NCBI RefSeq assembly: GCF_000239275.1
Contig: NZ_JH417588.1
Location: 1 to 47,717, forward strand
Direction: 5' to 3'
DNA: 47,717 nucleotides
From: Megasphaera geminata F0357
Lineage (GTDB): Bacteria; Bacillota; Negativicutes; Veillonellales; Megasphaeraceae
Of the stretch, positions 18,276-26,783 are shown one piece after another. A model generated the notes under the pieces. That model was not told the DNA's origin. It ran no database searches and saw nothing but the letters and a program-made list of their open reading frames with translations. Numbering within the stretch: position 1 is the stretch's first letter; every line of letters starts with the position of its first letter. Position numbers and translations under genes: made by a program.

Positions 18276-18357
18276 TTAAGCTTCCCTACGGTAGGATTAT
18301 CTACATCAGGTAAAAGGGTCAAAGTGTCTTTTCTCAGCCGTTTACGGCTCCCCTAGC
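18276..18357 (-). promoter_or_regulatory. TPP riboswitch (THI element)
   Basis: The minus-strand leader carries the conserved aptamer elements in order: CTAGGGGAGCC, the GCCGTAAACGGC hairpin running into CTGAGA, GACCC, ACCTGATGTAGATAAT and CGTAGGGAAGC. These are the P1-P5 signatures of the thiamine pyrophosphate riboswitch. It lies directly upstream of a terminator and thiC, so the control is very likely transcriptional. Confidence 0.95.
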
Positions 18358-18376
18358 TTTTATTATTATTTTGTTC

Positions 18377-18405
18377 AGTATATCACATTATTCGTTTCAG
18401 AGCAA
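18377..18405 (-). promoter_or_regulatory. Predicted thiC promoter
   Basis: On the minus strand TTGCTC (18405-18400, 3 of 6) and TATACT (18382-18377, 5 of 6) are separated by 17 bases, placing the start of transcription just ahead of the TPP aptamer. Confidence 0.55.
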
Positions 18406-18407
18406 TA

Positions 18408-19592
18408 CTACGCCCGCTTATGAGCCGCCAGCCAGTTAACCGCGATCTGCGCGAATACGGCCGCCCCTCCGGTAAGCACGCCTTCATCGGAGGTAAAGTG
18501 ATTGCTGTGATTGGAGTAAACCGTCCCCTCGGCTTCGTTATAATTGCCGATAAAGAAATACGCGCCCGGCTTTTTTTCCTGGAAATAAGAAAAATCTTCG
18601 CTGCCCATATTCTTTTCACATTCAAAGTACGCTCCGTCACCGAGCACCTGTGCGACCGCTTTGCCGATAAAAGCGGTTGCATCGTCGTCATTGATGGTCG
18701 CCGGAACGATGCGCTCATACTGAAGCGTCGCCGAACCGCCGTAGGCGGCCGCGGTATTCTCCGCAATAGAGCGGATAGAGTCCTTTACTTTCTTACTGAT
18801 TTCCGAATTGAAATGACGTACGGTGCCTTCAATATGGGCTTCCCCGCCGACAATATTCCAGCGGTCGCCGGCATTGACGGTGCCGACTGTAACGACAACC
18901 GAATCAAGCGGGCTGATTTGGCGGGCGACGATGGCCTGAATATTCATTACCGTCGCCGCCGCGATGCAGACGGCGTCCACCCCCAGCTGAGGCTGGGAAC
19001 CGTGTGACTGCTTTCCGCTGATATCAATGGTAAATTTTTCCGTAGCCGCCATGATCTCACCCTTACGCGAGCCGACGGTTCCGGACGGGAAGGTGCACCA
19101 CAGGTGAGCGCCGAAGATAGCCCCCGTCTTTTCGAACCAGTCGCCGAATTCCATCATGTACGGGGCACCCGTACCGACTTCTTCACCGGGCTGAAAAACC
19201 AGATATATCGTGCCGCTCAGCACATCCTTTACAGACTATATCATCTTGGCGGCGCCAAGCAGCATGGCCATATGATTATCATGGCCGCAGGCATGCATGA
19301 CGCCTTTATTTTCGGAAGCAAACTCCAGACCCGTATCTTCAAGCACGGGCAAGGCGTCGATATCGGCACGGAGCGCCACCGCGGGACCGAGCTTACCGCC
19401 GCTGATGACACCGACAAGGCCCGTATTCCGGGCCGGATTAATCGTGAAGGGAATACCCATTTCCGCCAGTTTTTCACCGATAAGGGCCGTTGTTTTCTGT
19501 TCGGCAAAACTGAGTTCCGGCATTCTGTGAAGTTCCCGGCGCACAGAGATGATATAGTCTGTATAATCGTTCATTATATCTTTGAAATTCAT
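18408..19592 (-). pseudogene. M20 family amidohydrolase/peptidase, interrupted by an in-frame TAG
   Basis: The family hydrolyses N-acyl amino acids or small peptides with a two-metal site. Codons 1-118 encode HRMPELSF, LRADIDALPV (metal ligand D) and the HACGHDNHMAML metal motif. A TAG (19238-19236) then follows GAAKMI. The same frame continues without any shift as SVKDVLSGTIYLVFQPGEE, GAHLWC, the dimerisation domain (GKQSHGSQPQLGVDA) and the final SNHSNHF metal region to 18408. Together this is a normal protein of about 394 residues. One base change (for example CAG to TAG) explains the break. The next gene upstream is a transporter that may supply its substrate. Confidence 0.88.
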
Positions 19593-19611
19593 ACCGTTTC
19601 CCTCCTAAAAT

Positions 19612-20871
19612 TTACGGTTGCAGGAGCGGGATAAAGAGCGATGCGATAATAACGGAAGTGATCGTGACCGTTACAAACCCGCCGACGATCATCTGCGGCA
19701 GCATGGCATTCATTAAAAACTTCTTTTCTTCCGCCGTTTCCGCCAGCGCCGTCGTACATTCATCGGTTAACACGTAGTTCGGCGGGAAGCCGTAGAGGGC
19801 CGTCAAGCTGGCTGCAATAGCCATGTACGAGCTGATTTTCAAGAATTTGGATACTACATAGGAAAAAAGGACCATGCCGATGACGCCGACGATAATGATC
19901 AGCACCATAGGTCCGAGAATCCCTGCCAGCAGTGTCGGCGAAGCGCTGTTTAAACCGTTAAAGATAAAAATCATGACAATAAACATAATAAAATTAAAAC
20001 AACCGTTCTGCACGAGAATGTTCGAACGCAGGAAGCCCAGCTCCGTGGCGATAATACCGAAAACAACGGCGAGTACGGCCGGATTAACGGCATAGGCGCC
20101 CATGAACGACTTGGTCCAGTTGCCGACGACAATGCAAAGCGTGGCAATAAGGCAAATGGTAGCCAGTGAATACGTAACGGAATAATATTTATCCGGAATC
20201 CGGGGGAACGGCTTTTTCTTAAGTGTCCCGCCCGTTTCCGCCATTTTGCCGTTAGCTTCATCCACGGTACCGCTGTCCGCAGTGTCCGTCATCTCCCCGT
20301 TCCGATAGGCCTTAAGAAGGCGATTGCCTTCTTTTTTCAGCATAACGGCGGTTAACGGGTATCCCGCAAATCCCTGGCAGACATACATGCAGATAGCCAG
20401 AACCGCTACCTTTTCAAGCCCCAGTTCCTGCGCGGCGGCCTGCATCATAGTGGCGGCAACGATACCGCCCGTCAAAGGCGGCAGGCCGGCAATGATATAA
20501 TTGAAATCAATGACATCCGTAAAACCGAGAACCAAACAAAAAATAATCATACCGGCAAGCCCGGCCAGACAACCGATGATAATTTTCCATTGTTTGCCCA
20601 ATTCTTTCAGGCTGATGGCCGTCCCCATATGCACGATGACCATCATAATGGCGATAATGCCGCCCAGAGGGGCGCCCAGCCCGCCTATTTTGACGACGTC
20701 TTTCGGTAAAAATGTCCAATAGCCGACGAGGAACAAGACGGCGATAACAAAAACCGACGGCACCCACGCTTTTGTGTAAGTCCCCACGAATTCACCGACA
20801 GCGTACAGCGCGCACAGGATGAAGAGGGCGAACACGGGGGTTGCCGTTAGAAAAGCTTGAAATTCCTGCAT
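19612..20871 (-). CDS. Predicted multi-pass membrane transporter (family not identified)
   Basis: The 419-residue protein has about ten to twelve hydrophobic segments in two halves joined by a polar loop (about residues 190-235, rich in Glu, Lys and Gly). Glycine-rich re-entrant-like stretches (GGLGAPLGGIIAIMM and LPPLTGGIVAATMMQAAAQELG) recall ion-coupled carboxylate or glutamate symporters of the GltS type, but I cannot assign a family. An AAAGGAGAG site precedes the ATG. It lies 19 bases upstream of the M20 amidohydrolase, suggesting uptake of an acylated amino acid or dipeptide that the hydrolase then cleaves. Confidence 0.75.
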   Translation of the reverse strand: MQEFQAFLTATPVFALFILCALYAVGEFVGTYTKAWVPSVFVIAVLFLVGYWTFLPKDVVKIGGLGAPLGGIIAIMMVIVHMGTAISLKELGKQWKIIIGCLAGLAGMIIFCLVLGFTDVIDFNYIIAGLPPLTGGIVAATMMQAAAQELGLEKVAVLAICMYVCQGFAGYPLTAVMLKKEGNRLLKAYRNGEMTDTADSGTVDEANGKMAETGGTLKKKPFPRIPDKYYSVTYSLATICLIATLCIVVGNWTKSFMGAYAVNPAVLAVVFGIIATELGFLRSNILVQNGCFNFIMFIVMIFIFNGLNSASPTLLAGILGPMVLIIIVGVIGMVLFSYVVSKFLKISSYMAIAASLTALYGFPPNYVLTDECTTALAETAEEKKFLMNAMLPQMIVGGFVTVTITSVIIASLFIPLLQP

Positions 20872-20900
20872 AAATAATTCTCTCCTTTACAAAAGTGTTG

Positions 20901-20943
20901 TTATATAAAAACGGCAGCCCCGTTTTTCGCAGAGACTGCCGTT
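20901..20943 (-). terminator. Terminator downstream of alr
   Basis: On the minus strand AACGGCAG (20943-20936) pairs with CTGCCGTT (20917-20910), followed by TTTATATAA. The loop is 18 bases. It separates alr from the transporter gene; the latter has no clear promoter after it, so some readthrough is likely. Confidence 0.7.
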
Positions 20944-20954
20944 ATAACCCGACC

Positions 20955-22157
20955 TTATTTATGCGTCAGGTATTCCACCCGTTTAACAATCTTTCCGCCT
21001 CTTATATATACTCGCGGCACACGGCGGCTGATATTGCATGTCAGCTCGTAAACGATGGTGTGCATTTTTTCGGCAAGTTCGCTCAACGGGATAACCGCGC
21101 CGTCCTGCTCACCGAAGAGAACGACTTCGTCCCCGACTTTCGCATCGGGAATATGCGTGACATCGACCATACACTGATCCATGCAGATATTGCCTACCTG
21201 AGGCGCCCTCTTGCCGTGGATCAATACATCCGTATTGCGCGAAAGGATACGCGCATAGCCGTCAGCATAACCGACGGGCAATGTTGCTATTTTCGTCGGC
21301 TTTTCCGCCTTAAAGTGGCGGCCGTATCCGACCGTATCGCCCTCATATATGGTTTTAATATGACTGATACAGCAATGGAAACTCATAACCGGTTTGATTT
21401 TATCCGGATCGACAAGCACTTCATCGGATACATCATAGCCGTACTGAATAATGCCGGGGCGAATCATATCCCGATGAAAATCGGGCAATTCAAGTGTTCC
21501 CGCGCTGTTACAGCAATGGCAAACATTAAAGGTGACACCGGCCTTTTTCAGGGCATCAACAAAATCGGCAAAGCGTTTGTACTGTTCATTGGCCCATGTC
21601 TTATCCTTAATATCTGCTTCACTGAAGTGAGTGAAAATGCCTTCCATAACGACATTCGGCAGCGCCGCGATTTCCTTCACCTCGCCTACCGCGCCGGGCG
21701 ACGGTACATAGCCGATGCGTCCCATCCCCGTATCGACGGCAATATGGAATTTCACCTTTTTGCCCAGTTCAACGGCTTTATCGGAAAAAGCTTTCGCATC
21801 CCTATACGTAAAAACGGCGGCATCAATATCGTTGGAAATCAACTCTTCCGCCCGTTCACCGGCCGTGTGCCCCAGGATGAGAACAGGCACATCTATTCCG
21901 GCACGCCGCAGTTCTACGCCTTCATCCATGCTGGAAACAGCCAACCGATCGGCACCGTTTTCCAAAAAAACCTCAGCCATCGTCACCGCGCCGTGACCAT
22001 AGGCATCGGCTTTGACGACAGCCGTAATGAGCCGATCCGGGCCGGTAATCTTACGAATTTCCTGCATGTTGCGCGCCGCTCTGTCCAGATCGATTTCTAC
22101 CCAGACAGGCCGTCGCGTATATTGTTCCGTCACTTCCGCCGTCGTGAGCTGAGTCAT
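20955..22157 (-). CDS. alr: Alanine racemase
   Basis: This PLP enzyme interconverts L- and D-alanine for peptidoglycan synthesis. The 400-residue protein has the PLP lysine K49 in AVVKADAYGHG (46-56), the HIAVDTGMGRIG motif, RPGIIQYG, and the second catalytic tyrosine in GDTVGYGRHF, then PVGYADGY and VDVTHIP. ATG 22157 lies 9 bases after GAGAGG; two ATGs at 22166 and 22163 are too close to that site but would change only three residues. It is transcribed from its own strong promoter. Confidence 0.95.
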   Translation of the reverse strand: MTQLTTAEVTEQYTRRPVWVEIDLDRAARNMQEIRKITGPDRLITAVVKADAYGHGAVTMAEVFLENGADRLAVSSMDEGVELRRAGIDVPVLILGHTAGERAEELISNDIDAAVFTYRDAKAFSDKAVELGKKVKFHIAVDTGMGRIGYVPSPGAVGEVKEIAALPNVVMEGIFTHFSEADIKDKTWANEQYKRFADFVDALKKAGVTFNVCHCCNSAGTLELPDFHRDMIRPGIIQYGYDVSDEVLVDPDKIKPVMSFHCCISHIKTIYEGDTVGYGRHFKAEKPTKIATLPVGYADGYARILSRNTDVLIHGKRAPQVGNICMDQCMVDVTHIPDAKVGDEVVLFGEQDGAVIPLSELAEKMHTIVYELTCNISRRVPRVYIRGGKIVKRVEYLTHK

Positions 22158-22239
22158 TTCCATCATCCTCTCTTTACTTTTACGACCGGGTATCCCATGC
22201 GCCGTATTAAAGAAATAAAAATATCTCCATTCACGTTAA

Positions 22240-22268
22240 ATTATAAAGCAATATGCGTACAGTGTAAA
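22240..22268 (-). promoter_or_regulatory. Predicted alr promoter
   Basis: On the minus strand TTTACA (22268-22263, 5 of 6) and TATAAT (22245-22240, 6 of 6) are spaced by 17 bases. This is the best promoter match in the window. Confidence 0.7.
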
Positions 22269-22284
22269 TAATAAAAAATAATTA

Positions 22285-22318
22285 TGCCCCCGTTTACCGC
22301 TATATGTAAACCGGCGCA
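22285..22318 (-). terminator. Possible terminator of the MFS gene
   Basis: GTTTAC and GTAAAC form a short stem flanked by G-C pairs (CCG/CGG) about 50 bases after the MFS stop. On the minus strand a loose T-rich stretch follows after GGGGCATAA. A second small stem (GGGTAA/TTACCC) directly at the MFS stop lacks a T run. Weak. Confidence 0.3.
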
Positions 22319-22369
22319 GACGGAACAGCGCCGACCATTCACGGAGTTTTTTTCCGGGTAACGGGAAAC

Positions 22370-23554
22370 TTACCCTTGCCGACAGTGTCTTTTCCTATAC
22401 CATGTTGCCACTATAAGCATAACAAAAATGACGAACACTGCAAATACTATATTAAAAATCTTGACATATCCCGTAAAACCGGCCCGGATCCCTAATAAAA
22501 CAATACCCAGGCAGGTCCCCAGATCCATCATATTATAAAAGGTCGCACTCGCCCCGTTCCGCCGCTCGGCAGATACGAGCGTGAAAATCCAGGTCATGAG
22601 GGACGGCATGAGAAGGCCGGCGCCGAGCCCGTAAAAGACGGAAGCACCAAGCAGCACAGGCAGATTCTGCGCTTCAATCACTATATACAAGGCGGCGGCA
22701 TAAAGCACGGCACCGGGCAAAATAACAAAAAACGGTCCCCGCCTGTCGTACAGTTTTCCCCCGATCAATCTGGAAAGAAAGGTAAAGGCGGTGCCGATAA
22801 CAAAAAACATGCCGCTGCCTTCTATTCCCAATTCCAAAGCCGTCAGCGGCAGATATGTATTAACGCTGCCGAAGCCGAAACCGAAGATCACGGAGTATAG
22901 AGCCACAATTCCCGTTCCCGGCTCAACAACCCGTTCCCGCAGCGGTATATGCGGGTTCCCCGAGCAAACGTTTCGTTCGGGAGGACAACAGCCGCGCAGA
23001 CACGCCCGGAAAAGCACAATGGATAAGATGATAAACGCCGTCGACAACCCGAAAAGGGCAAACGCCCCGACGCTTGTCAAAACGGCCACGCCCACAGCCG
23101 CCGCCGTACCCATGGAAATGGTATTGCCGAGGCCGAAATACCCCAACCCTTCGCCCCGGTGTGCGGGAGGCACTATTTCAACAGCCAGAGCGGCGGCAAA
23201 GGTGGTGCTCAGGCCGAAGCCGAACCCGTGAAGAATGCGCGCGGCCAACAAGGCATGAAATTCGGGAAACAAGACATATCCCGTTGTCGCCGCTACAGAA
23301 CAGAACAGACCTCCGAAAAAACAAAGCCGTCTGCCCCAGCGTCTGACCAGTTCATCCGTAAAAAATCGCACAAAAATAGCGGAAACGGCGAAAATACCCG
23401 TTATAATCCCGATCTCGCCGCCCGATGCGCCGAGCGACGCGGCATACATAGCCATCGTCGGGACAAGACTGTGAAAATTGGCGAAGAGAAGACCGTTAGC
23501 CGCCGTCATCAAAATGAAATTACGGGTCCATAAAGAAGAACTTTCAGCCATCAT
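22370..23554 (-). CDS. MFS transporter
   Basis: The 394-residue protein has twelve predicted membrane segments and the major facilitator loop-2 motif in DELVRRWGRRLCFFGG (about residues 69-84), with a related KLYDRRGPFF between segments 8 and 9. Spacing and length suit the drug:proton antiporter or YfcJ/YhhS-like exporter groups; the substrate is unknown. Two adjacent ATGs (23554, 23551) follow GAGGTGG. It follows the glycosyltransferase gene but has its own predicted promoter. Confidence 0.85.
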   Translation of the reverse strand: MMAESSSLWTRNFILMTAANGLLFANFHSLVPTMAMYAASLGASGGEIGIITGIFAVSAIFVRFFTDELVRRWGRRLCFFGGLFCSVAATTGYVLFPEFHALLAARILHGFGFGLSTTFAAALAVEIVPPAHRGEGLGYFGLGNTISMGTAAAVGVAVLTSVGAFALFGLSTAFIILSIVLFRACLRGCCPPERNVCSGNPHIPLRERVVEPGTGIVALYSVIFGFGFGSVNTYLPLTALELGIEGSGMFFVIGTAFTFLSRLIGGKLYDRRGPFFVILPGAVLYAAALYIVIEAQNLPVLLGASVFYGLGAGLLMPSLMTWIFTLVSAERRNGASATFYNMMDLGTCLGIVLLGIRAGFTGYVKIFNIVFAVFVIFVMLIVATWYRKRHCRQG

Positions 23555-23585
23555 TCCACCTCATTGAGAAAATCATATTACAGTA

Positions 23586-23614
23586 ATTATAAGGGTAAAC
23601 GGCCTGCAGCGCAA
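23586..23614 (-). promoter_or_regulatory. Predicted promoter of the MFS gene
   Basis: On the minus strand TTGCGC (23614-23609, 3 of 6) and TATAAT (23591-23586) are separated by 17 bases, in the gap after the glycosyltransferase gene. Confidence 0.5.
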
Positions 23615-23634
23615 AGGCAGGACAGTCGTAACGA

Positions 23635-24891
23635 TTATGCTTGGACCAGCGTCCTGAGCTCACCTTCCATTCGCTTGACGATCTCGTGCCATGAATGACT
23701 CTCCACTTCCTTTCTCACTTCCGGCGGCATGGATTTTCCGGCGGCCCATTGTTCGAATTGACGCAATACGGCCTCTGTCAACCGGTCTATATAAGCCGGT
23801 ATATCTTCTTCAACGGGCTTATCCACCTCATAAAGCCGCGGTAATCCGACATATTCAATGAAGCCGGAAGCATTGACAACCGGTCCGAGCAGCTCCATGA
23901 GACCCGCGATTTCAGTTGTAATGACAGGTAAATTGCAGGCCATGGCTTCAACCGCCGTAAGAGCGATGCCTTCGTAGTAAGAAGGCAGCACATAAAAATC
24001 GGCCTGGCGCAAAAGAGCCGCCAATTCGGGCTGGAGCATAGCCGGCCGAAAAGCCAGATTCGGACAATATCCCGACAGACGTTTCAGTTCATCGATCTGC
24101 TCCGCCGTCCCGTTGCCGATGTATAAAAGCCGTGCAGGCTCCGTCCGATGACGCCGCGAAAATTCTTTTTGCGCTCCCGCAAAGGCCTGAACGAATTCAA
24201 AGATCCCCTTTGAACGGGAAATTTTTCCGGCATAGACAACAAGCGGAGCCTTTTTAATCAAGCGTTCCCGTTTTTCCGGCCCGGGTTTTTCGGCAAAAAA
24301 AACGGAATCCTTAAAGCCGCCGCCCATAATTTTTATTCGCTTTGCAGGTATGCCGAAGAGTTCGGCAATACATTTTTTATCATTTTTGCCGAGCGCCCAG
24401 TAGGCCTCCAATTCCGCCGCCGCAGATACATACTGCCTGAAACGCTCATGTTTTTTCAGCTGCCGCAGGTCCGTGCCGTGGCTTACGCCGATAACGGGAG
24501 TATCCGGAAACACGTCCCGCACGACGGCCGTCATAATAAAAAGATGATGCGAAATAACGACATCCGGCTGAAAGATTCTTTTCGCCTCTTCCAGACGACG
24601 GCGGAACGCGGTACGATAGACAGTTATCCGCTCATCCGTCATTTCACTGTAGACTGTCGAAGGATAAGGCATTTCGTCACTCATTCCGGGAACGGGAAAC
24701 GGCAGGCTATCCGTATTAAACTGTACGGGAAACGCCATTGAACAGGCCGGCGCCGGCGCAAACGGTTCCTGTACCCCGTAGAGAGCGGCATTTTCATGCC
24801 CGAACTGCCGCATGTAAGCAATGACGGTATCGTAGTAAACGCCGCTGCCCGTCTTCATCGGCAATTGGGACAGACAATGTAAAATTCTCAT
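23635..24891 (-). CDS. Glycosyltransferase family 4 (GT-B) protein
   Basis: The 418-residue protein opens MRILHCLSQLPMKTGSGVYY, the usual first strand and glycine loop of GT4 enzymes. The C-terminal nucleotide-sugar domain contains VVYAGKISRSKGIFEFVQAF, LLYIGNGT, and the EX7E region in LPSYYEGIALTAVEAMACNLPVI. It probably transfers a sugar to a surface glycan or lipid; donor and acceptor are unknown. ATG 24891 has GAGGTG upstream; an in-frame start at 24921 overlaps the promoter. It is divergent from prfC and not in a polysaccharide cluster. Confidence 0.85.
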   Translation of the reverse strand: MRILHCLSQLPMKTGSGVYYDTVIAYMRQFGHENAALYGVQEPFAPAPACSMAFPVQFNTDSLPFPVPGMSDEMPYPSTVYSEMTDERITVYRTAFRRRLEEAKRIFQPDVVISHHLFIMTAVVRDVFPDTPVIGVSHGTDLRQLKKHERFRQYVSAAAELEAYWALGKNDKKCIAELFGIPAKRIKIMGGGFKDSVFFAEKPGPEKRERLIKKAPLVVYAGKISRSKGIFEFVQAFAGAQKEFSRRHRTEPARLLYIGNGTAEQIDELKRLSGYCPNLAFRPAMLQPELAALLRQADFYVLPSYYEGIALTAVEAMACNLPVITTEIAGLMELLGPVVNASGFIEYVGLPRLYEVDKPVEEDIPAYIDRLTEAVLRQFEQWAAGKSMPPEVRKEVESHSWHEIVKRMEGELRTLVQA

Positions 24892-24919
24892 AAAACACCT
24901 CATAAACTGAATTTTTACC

Positions 24920-24948
24920 ATTATAACACAACGGCGTTTTCCGGTCAG
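24920..24948 (-). promoter_or_regulatory. Predicted promoter of the glycosyltransferase gene
   Basis: On the minus strand CTGACC (24948-24943, 4 of 6) and TATAAT (24925-24920) are spaced by 17 bases, just ahead of the glycosyltransferase start. Confidence 0.5.
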
Positions 24949-25006
24949 ACTTTTATCAACAGGAACGATACTTGCTTCTTCCCTGTCGGCGGAACGGTTT
25001 AAAATC

Positions 25007-25035
25007 TTGCTACTCCCTGCAAAACCTTATATAAT
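25007..25035 (+). promoter_or_regulatory. Predicted prfC promoter
   Basis: TTGCTA (25007-25012, 4 of 6) and TATAAT (25030-25035, 6 of 6) are separated by 17 bases, about 45 bases ahead of the prfC start. Confidence 0.6.
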
Positions 25036-25079
25036 AAGTAGTACTTGCATACTTTCAGAACAGACTGACGAGGTGTCCC

Positions 25080-26687
25080 ATGTCCTTAATTGAAGAAGTA
25101 AATAAACGGCGAACCTTTGCCATTATATCGCATCCCGACGCGGGAAAAACCACTTTGACCGAAAAGCTCCTCCTTTACGGCGGCGCTATCCATCTGGCAG
25201 GTTCCGTAAAAGCGCGAAAAACGGCTAAACACGCGGTTTCGGACTGGATGGAAATTGAAAAACAGCGCGGCATTTCCGTAACCAGCTCCGTTTTGCAGTT
25301 TGATTATGAAGGCCGCCGTATCAATATCCTCGACACGCCGGGCCATCAGGATTTCAGTGAAGACACGTACCGCACGCTCATGGCCGCCGACAGTGCCGTC
25401 ATGCTTATCGACGTCGCCAAGGGGGTTGAAGAACAGACGAAGAAGCTGTTTAAAGTCTGTCGTGAACGAGGCATCCCCATCTTTACTTTCATCAACAAAA
25501 TCGACCGCTTCGGCCGCAATCCGTTCGATTTAATGGACGAAATCGAAACTGTCCTCGGCATTCATGCGTATCCCATGAATTGGCCCCTCGGCGTTAACGG
25601 CAGTTACGAAGGCATTTACGATCGCACGACGTCATCTATAGAACTTTTTGCCAAAGACACGAATCACGGGCAGCGTAAATTATCCTCCACCAAGGGTTCC
25701 GCCGCCGATCCCGCATTTAAAGAACTGCTGTCGGAAGAGGTCCATCGCTCTCTTATCGACGACATTGAACTGCTGGACGCGGCAGGCGACGAATTTTCTA
25801 TGGAAAAAATAAAGAACGGCACGCTCACGCCTATGTTCTTCGGTTCCGCCATGACAAACTTCGGCGTAAAACCGTTTTTGGAAAAGTTCCTCGAACTGGC
25901 CCCGCAGCCGCAGCCGCGGCAGGCAAAAGAAAGAACGGTCGAGCCGACGGACGAACAGTTCACATCGTTTATCTTTAAAATCCAGGCCAACATGAACCCT
26001 CAGCATCATGACCGTATCGTCTTTATGCGCATCTGCTCCGGTACATTCGAAAAAGGTATGACCGTAACGCACAGACAGTCCGGCAAACAACTCCGTCTCC
26101 TGCAGCCGCAGCAGTTTCTGGCCACAGAGCGCACCATGGTCGAAGACGCCTGGCCCGGAGATATTATCGGGGTCTTCGACAGCTCTTCTCTGGGCGTGGG
26201 CGATACGCTTTACGCCGGAAAAAAACAGGTTACCTTTGCCGACTTCCCTACCTTCCCGGCCGAGCTTTTTGCCCGGATACGGGCAAAAGATTCGCTGAAG
26301 CGCAAACAGTTCTTAAAAGGCATGACTCAACTTGCTCAGGAAGGGGCCGTGCAAATTTATGAAAACCCCGGTTCCCTGGAAAGCTATATTGTCGGCGCCG
26401 TCGGCCAGCTGCAGTTTGAAGTGCTTGAACACAGACTGCTCCACGAATACGGCGTTACGTTGGAAATGAACCGTCTGTCTTATACCGTGGCAAAATGGAT
26501 TTATTCTGAAACCCGAAAATATACGGACTTGAAAAATATTGACAGCGCCATGATCGTCAAAGACCACAAACAGCGCACGGTCTTATTAATTGCCAATGAG
26601 TGGCAGGCCGGCTGGATCAGAGAACGCAATCCGGACTTTCTGTTCTGTTCGACACCGGATGAACTGCCGCCGTCGGAGAAGTTATAA
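25080..26687 (+). CDS. prfC: Peptide chain release factor 3
   Basis: RF3 is a translational GTPase that recycles RF1 and RF2 from the ribosome after peptide release. The 535-residue protein has the P loop SHPDAGKTT (17-25), switch II DTPGHQDFSEDT and the guanine motif NKIDR. The EF-G-like domain II follows (VFMRICSGTFEKGM), then the RF3-specific domain III (GAVGQLQFEVLEHRL). Length matches E. coli RF3 (529). A GAGGTG site precedes the ATG. It is monocistronic, with its own promoter and a shared convergent terminator. Confidence 0.96.
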   Translation: MSLIEEVNKRRTFAIISHPDAGKTTLTEKLLLYGGAIHLAGSVKARKTAKHAVSDWMEIEKQRGISVTSSVLQFDYEGRRINILDTPGHQDFSEDTYRTLMAADSAVMLIDVAKGVEEQTKKLFKVCRERGIPIFTFINKIDRFGRNPFDLMDEIETVLGIHAYPMNWPLGVNGSYEGIYDRTTSSIELFAKDTNHGQRKLSSTKGSAADPAFKELLSEEVHRSLIDDIELLDAAGDEFSMEKIKNGTLTPMFFGSAMTNFGVKPFLEKFLELAPQPQPRQAKERTVEPTDEQFTSFIFKIQANMNPQHHDRIVFMRICSGTFEKGMTVTHRQSGKQLRLLQPQQFLATERTMVEDAWPGDIIGVFDSSSLGVGDTLYAGKKQVTFADFPTFPAELFARIRAKDSLKRKQFLKGMTQLAQEGAVQIYENPGSLESYIVGAVGQLQFEVLEHRLLHEYGVTLEMNRLSYTVAKWIYSETRKYTDLKNIDSAMIVKDHKQRTVLLIANEWQAGWIRERNPDFLFCSTPDELPPSEKL

Positions 26688-26768
26688 AAAAAGGAGCTTT
26701 TTTGTACCGCCCCAAAAGTTGGCCCCGATGCTGACGAGCGGAGGCCGGTACATTTCAGCTCCTTTTTT
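26687..26768. terminator. Large bidirectional terminator hairpin between prfC and the EamA gene
   Basis: Outer arms AAAAAAGGAGCT (26687-26698) and AGCTCCTTTTTT (26757-26768) are perfect complements. Inner arms GTACCG (26704-26709) and CGGTAC (26746-26751) continue the fold around a 36-base loop. A and T runs on both flanks suit termination from either side. The loop start GTACCGCCCCAAAAGTT looks like an insertion-sequence end, so it may be a miniature element remnant. Confidence 0.7.
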
Positions 26769-26783
26769 ATATCCTCAAAAGGG

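Noticed and set aside
20895-22271. A 458-codon open frame on the plus strand opposite alr.
   Set aside because: It mirrors alr codons, has no ribosome binding site or family motif, and alr on the other strand has its full catalytic set.
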